From NCBI RefSeq assembly GCF_025854375.1, contig NZ_CP107575.1, positions 2,170,001-2,234,000 of the forward strand: a stretch of DNA of 64,000 nt. Reading direction: 5' to 3'. This DNA is from Glutamicibacter sp. JL.03c. GTDB taxonomy: Bacteria > Actinomycetota > Actinomycetes > Actinomycetales > Micrococcaceae. The notes under the pieces were generated by a model. It was not told where the DNA came from, did not search any database, and was given only the letters and a program-made list of their open reading frames with translations. The stretch's first letter is position 1; every line of letters starts with the position of its first letter. Of this stretch, positions 61,903 through 64,000 are shown piece after piece. A program made the translations under genes and the position numbers.

Positions 61903-62828
61903 TTGTTCAGGGCCTCCGGAAGGGATTCTCCGTACCAACTACGGATTAATGCGTGCGCAATTGAAACGCCACGCGGTATGTCAATTGTTCCCGATTCCAA
62001 GGCAACACGCAGTTCCTCTCGGCTGAACCAGCGTAGGTCCTTGATTTCAGCGCCGTCAGGAACCAGTTCTTCGCTCATGGCTTCGGCGGCGAAACCGAGC
62101 ATTAATGAACGGGGCAACGGCCATGGCTGCGAGCCACGGTATGCCACCTCGCCAACGTGGACGCCTGATTCTTCGAACACTTCCCTGCGAACCGCTGATT
62201 CCAGCGATTCACCTGCCTCAACGAAACCGGCCAAGACTGAATACATATGCGTTCTGAATGTGGCATTGGCACCGAGAAGGATTCGATCCTGATGGTCAAT
62301 GACGGAGGCGATAATGGCCGGGTCGGTGCGTGGAAAGAGTTCGTGGTCGTTCATTACGCAGCGTTGGCCCCAGCCAAAGGTCGACGAACGCACTTCCGAA
62401 CCGCATTGCGGGCAAAAGCGCTCAGCGCTGATCCAGTTCGAGATGGCTTGGGCCTCGACCAGCAACTCGGCTTGAAGCTGCGGCAAGACAGTGAAGGCCT
62501 CGCGTAAGGAAATCCAGCGCTCAATCGCCAGATGAGCGAAACTCTCAGCCTCGACAATCGCCAATACGAAATCCGTCGATTCAGCTGTTCCCAGATACAC
62601 CTGGCGTTCAGATTCAGTGAGCACGTAGTCAGGTCCGCTGATGAAGAAAAGCTCGGTACCTGTCGATGCGGCTCCCTGCTCGGAAATCAGCATGACTTTG
62701 GTCGTTCGCAGGGCGAGTTTCTCGCTGAGCAGCTCAGGGTTCGGCCGTTCGGTCAACGGGCGTTCGATGAGCGACTGCGCAAACGGAAGTCCCTTGAGTG
62801 GAGTTTGATAATTCTCTGCCAAAGCCAT
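61899..62828 (-). CDS. nudC: NAD(+) diphosphatase NudC
   Basis: 309 residues. It hydrolyses NAD(H) to NMN and AMP and can remove NAD caps from RNA 5' ends. The Nudix box GFVEAGESLESAVRREVFEESGVHVGE fits GX5EX7REUXEEXGU. A zinc ribbon precedes it: CPQCGSEVRSSTFGWGQRC, but the fourth cysteine is absent (CVMNDHELFPRTDP). SQPWPLPRSLMLGF is the NudC SQPWPFPxS motif that separates it from other Nudix enzymes. The gene overlaps uvrD2 by four bases. It diverges from the phosphotransferase-like gene. Confidence 0.95.
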   Translation of the reverse strand: MALAENYQTPLKGLPFAQSLIERPLTERPNPELLSEKLALRTTKVMLISEQGAASTGTELFFISGPDYVLTESERQVYLGTAESTDFVLAIVEAESFAHLAIERWISLREAFTVLPQLQAELLVEAQAISNWISAERFCPQCGSEVRSSTFGWGQRCVMNDHELFPRTDPAIIASVIDHQDRILLGANATFRTHMYSVLAGFVEAGESLESAVRREVFEESGVHVGEVAYRGSQPWPLPRSLMLGFAAEAMSEELVPDGAEIKDLRWFSREELRVALESGTIDIPRGVSIAHALIRSWYGESLPEALNK

Positions 62829-62994
62829 ACTACTAACCTAGTGCACCCGGGCCTCCACTCTCCTGTTTCGAACCGGGTGTGGATAGCCACGTACCGGGAA
62901 TTTTATTGTCAACTCTGAACATTGCCGGTGAATCCCACCATATTCTGTGCGTCATTCAGCCTCTCAGGTCACGAATTCGCATACGGTGGAACAT

Positions 62995-64000
62995 GTGAAA
63001 CGCTCTGCCATGGAACTCGCCGCAATTGCCACCGCCGCCGTCCCCGGATTAGCCCCGGTTGGTTTCGCGGCGTTGTCAGATGACGCAGAAGATTTTGATT
63101 CGGCTCTCATCGTCGATGCGCTCAAGCACCGGTGGCGTGTACGGTCGCCACGCCACGATGAAGCCAGCATGCGACTGGAAGCCGAACTATCAGCACTGCG
63201 TGCTTTCTCGGCCAAGGTTCGAACTTCGTTGCCATTCGCGCTCCCAGCAGTTGCTGGCACTGTCCGTCAAGGATCCCTGCGCACTTTTGTCTACAAGGAC
63301 ATGCCAGGACATGTGCCAACGTTGGATGAACTTGTCGACGAAGGAAGCAACCTAGCCAAAGCACTGGGACAGTGCATGGCTGCTATCCACCAGATTCCTG
63401 ATGAAGCCGTGGAAGTTGCCGGCCTGCCGACCTATTCCGCCGACGAAGTGCGTCAACGCAAGCTCAATGAGCTCGATACCGCGGCGGCCACCGGCAAGGT
63501 GCCTAGCCGTTTGCTGCGCCGCTGGGAACACGCCATGGAGGATGTTGCGTTGTGGCGTTTCAACTCGGCAGTGGTTCATGGCGACTTTGATGAAGAGCAA
63601 CTGCAAATTTCGCATTCCAGCATTACGGCGGTTAAGGGTTGGACGGACTTGCATGTCGGCGACCCCGCAGATGATTTCGCATGGCTTTCCGCCATCGAAG
63701 ATCAGCAGTTCACTGACCGTGTTTTCTCTTCCTATGTCGAAGCACGCGGTAAGGCCGCCGATCCGCACATCATGCGTCGTGCCGCACTGGCAGCGGAGTT
63801 CGCATTGGCTCAGTGGCTCGTGAAGTCTCTTGATTCCAAGGATCCGCAGCGCATCGCCGAAGCCGATGAAATGCTGCAGGAACTTGATCACAACATTGCA
63901 GAATTCGGTGGACAGCCGTTGTCCGTCGTCGAGGCACCGCGTCCGCTTTCTCCTCAGGCATCTACACCAACGCAGGATGCCGCCGGTGAGGGCAGCAGGA
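62995..64000 (+). CDS. Aminoglycoside phosphotransferase-fold protein, runs off window
   Basis: Frame from GTG at 62995 (alternatives GTG 62986 and ATG 63010), open to the end: 335 visible residues. RWRVRSPRHDEASMRLEAEL and TFVYKDMPGHVPTLDEL match the APH N-lobe and hinge. The brace motif is HGDFDEEQLQ (about residue 195), where the usual Asn is Gln, and the metal-binding Asp of IDW is replaced (AVKGWTDLHVGDPADDFAWL). That loses two residues needed for ATP-Mg binding, so it may be catalytically inactive or use another residue. After about residue 305 the sequence becomes Pro/Ala-rich linker. It diverges from nudC. Confidence 0.85.
   Translation, partial: MKRSAMELAAIATAAVPGLAPVGFAALSDDAEDFDSALIVDALKHRWRVRSPRHDEASMRLEAELSALRAFSAKVRTSLPFALPAVAGTVRQGSLRTFVYKDMPGHVPTLDELVDEGSNLAKALGQCMAAIHQIPDEAVEVAGLPTYSADEVRQRKLNELDTAAATGKVPSRLLRRWEHAMEDVALWRFNSAVVHGDFDEEQLQISHSSITAVKGWTDLHVGDPADDFAWLSAIEDQQFTDRVFSSYVEARGKAADPHIMRRAALAAEFALAQWLVKSLDSKDPQRIAEADEMLQELDHNIAEFGGQPLSVVEAPRPLSPQASTPTQDAAGEGSR

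Overview
The window looks like a piece of chromosome from a high-GC Gram-positive bacterium of the family Micrococcaceae (Arthrobacter or Glutamicibacter type). The evidence is a mraZ-rsmH-ftsL division cluster, mtrA-mtrB-lpqB, a PdtaS-type kinase, a large 180-kDa-class glutamate dehydrogenase, a UPF0182 membrane protein, UvrD2 with a tetracysteine motif, and three blocks whose gene content matches Mycobacterium tuberculosis neighbourhoods (Rv2164c-Rv2175c, Rv3235-Rv3246c, Rv3193c-Rv3199c). The genus is inferred. No phage, transposase, CRISPR array or recognisable defence island was seen; this is mostly core genome.

1-8.5 kb: the start of the division cluster, read leftward (mraZ, rsmH, an FtsL-like gene cut by the window edge). 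It is preceded by a DUF3040 membrane protein, a dinB polymerase with a LexA box inside its promoter, a polyprenyl diphosphate synthase, an Rv2175c-type DNA-binding protein, and a secreted six-LysM lytic transglycosylase. 8.5-18.9 kb: PdtaS-like kinase behind the large glutamate dehydrogenase, an orphan CpaE/CpaB-like pair, a conserved hypothetical gene, a membrane LysM protein and an Rv3235-family protein. 18.9-28.8 kb: secA, a YcaQ-type winged-helix protein, the ribosome hibernation factor, comF, and the envelope-regulating mtrA-mtrB-lpqB operon.

28.9-36 kb: a MetE-like protein and chorismate mutase, then a complete oligopeptide/dipeptide ABC transporter (binding protein, two permeases, fused double ATPase). 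36-47.4 kb: tRNA 2-thiouridylase with its cysteine desulfurase, a FolP2-like protein with a RibD-like reductase, a lipid kinase, a J-domain protein, TrmL, an RskA-like membrane protein, a LmbE-family deacetylase and the electron transfer flavoprotein genes. 47.5-52.2 kb: an envelope-stress group with HtrA divergent from a TPM-domain protein and PspA.

52.3-53 kb holds three near-identical initiator tRNA genes, each with its own terminator. 53-64 kb resembles Rv3193c-Rv3199c: UPF0182 protein, PDZ-Lon protease, DUF2342 protein, a SprT/YgjP-like hydrolase, UvrD2, NudC, and a phosphotransferase-fold protein that lacks key catalytic residues and runs off the window.

The clearest regulatory signals are a five-box, 10-bp-periodic MraZ operator overlapping the mraZ promoter, a SOS box overlapping the dinB promoter, and paired palindromes upstream of the peptide-binding protein gene. 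I found no convincing undescribed system. The best leads are the degenerate P-loop CpaE with its lone CpaB partner, the J-domain/NERD-like fusion, the pseudokinase candidate, and the gdh-pdtaS coupling.
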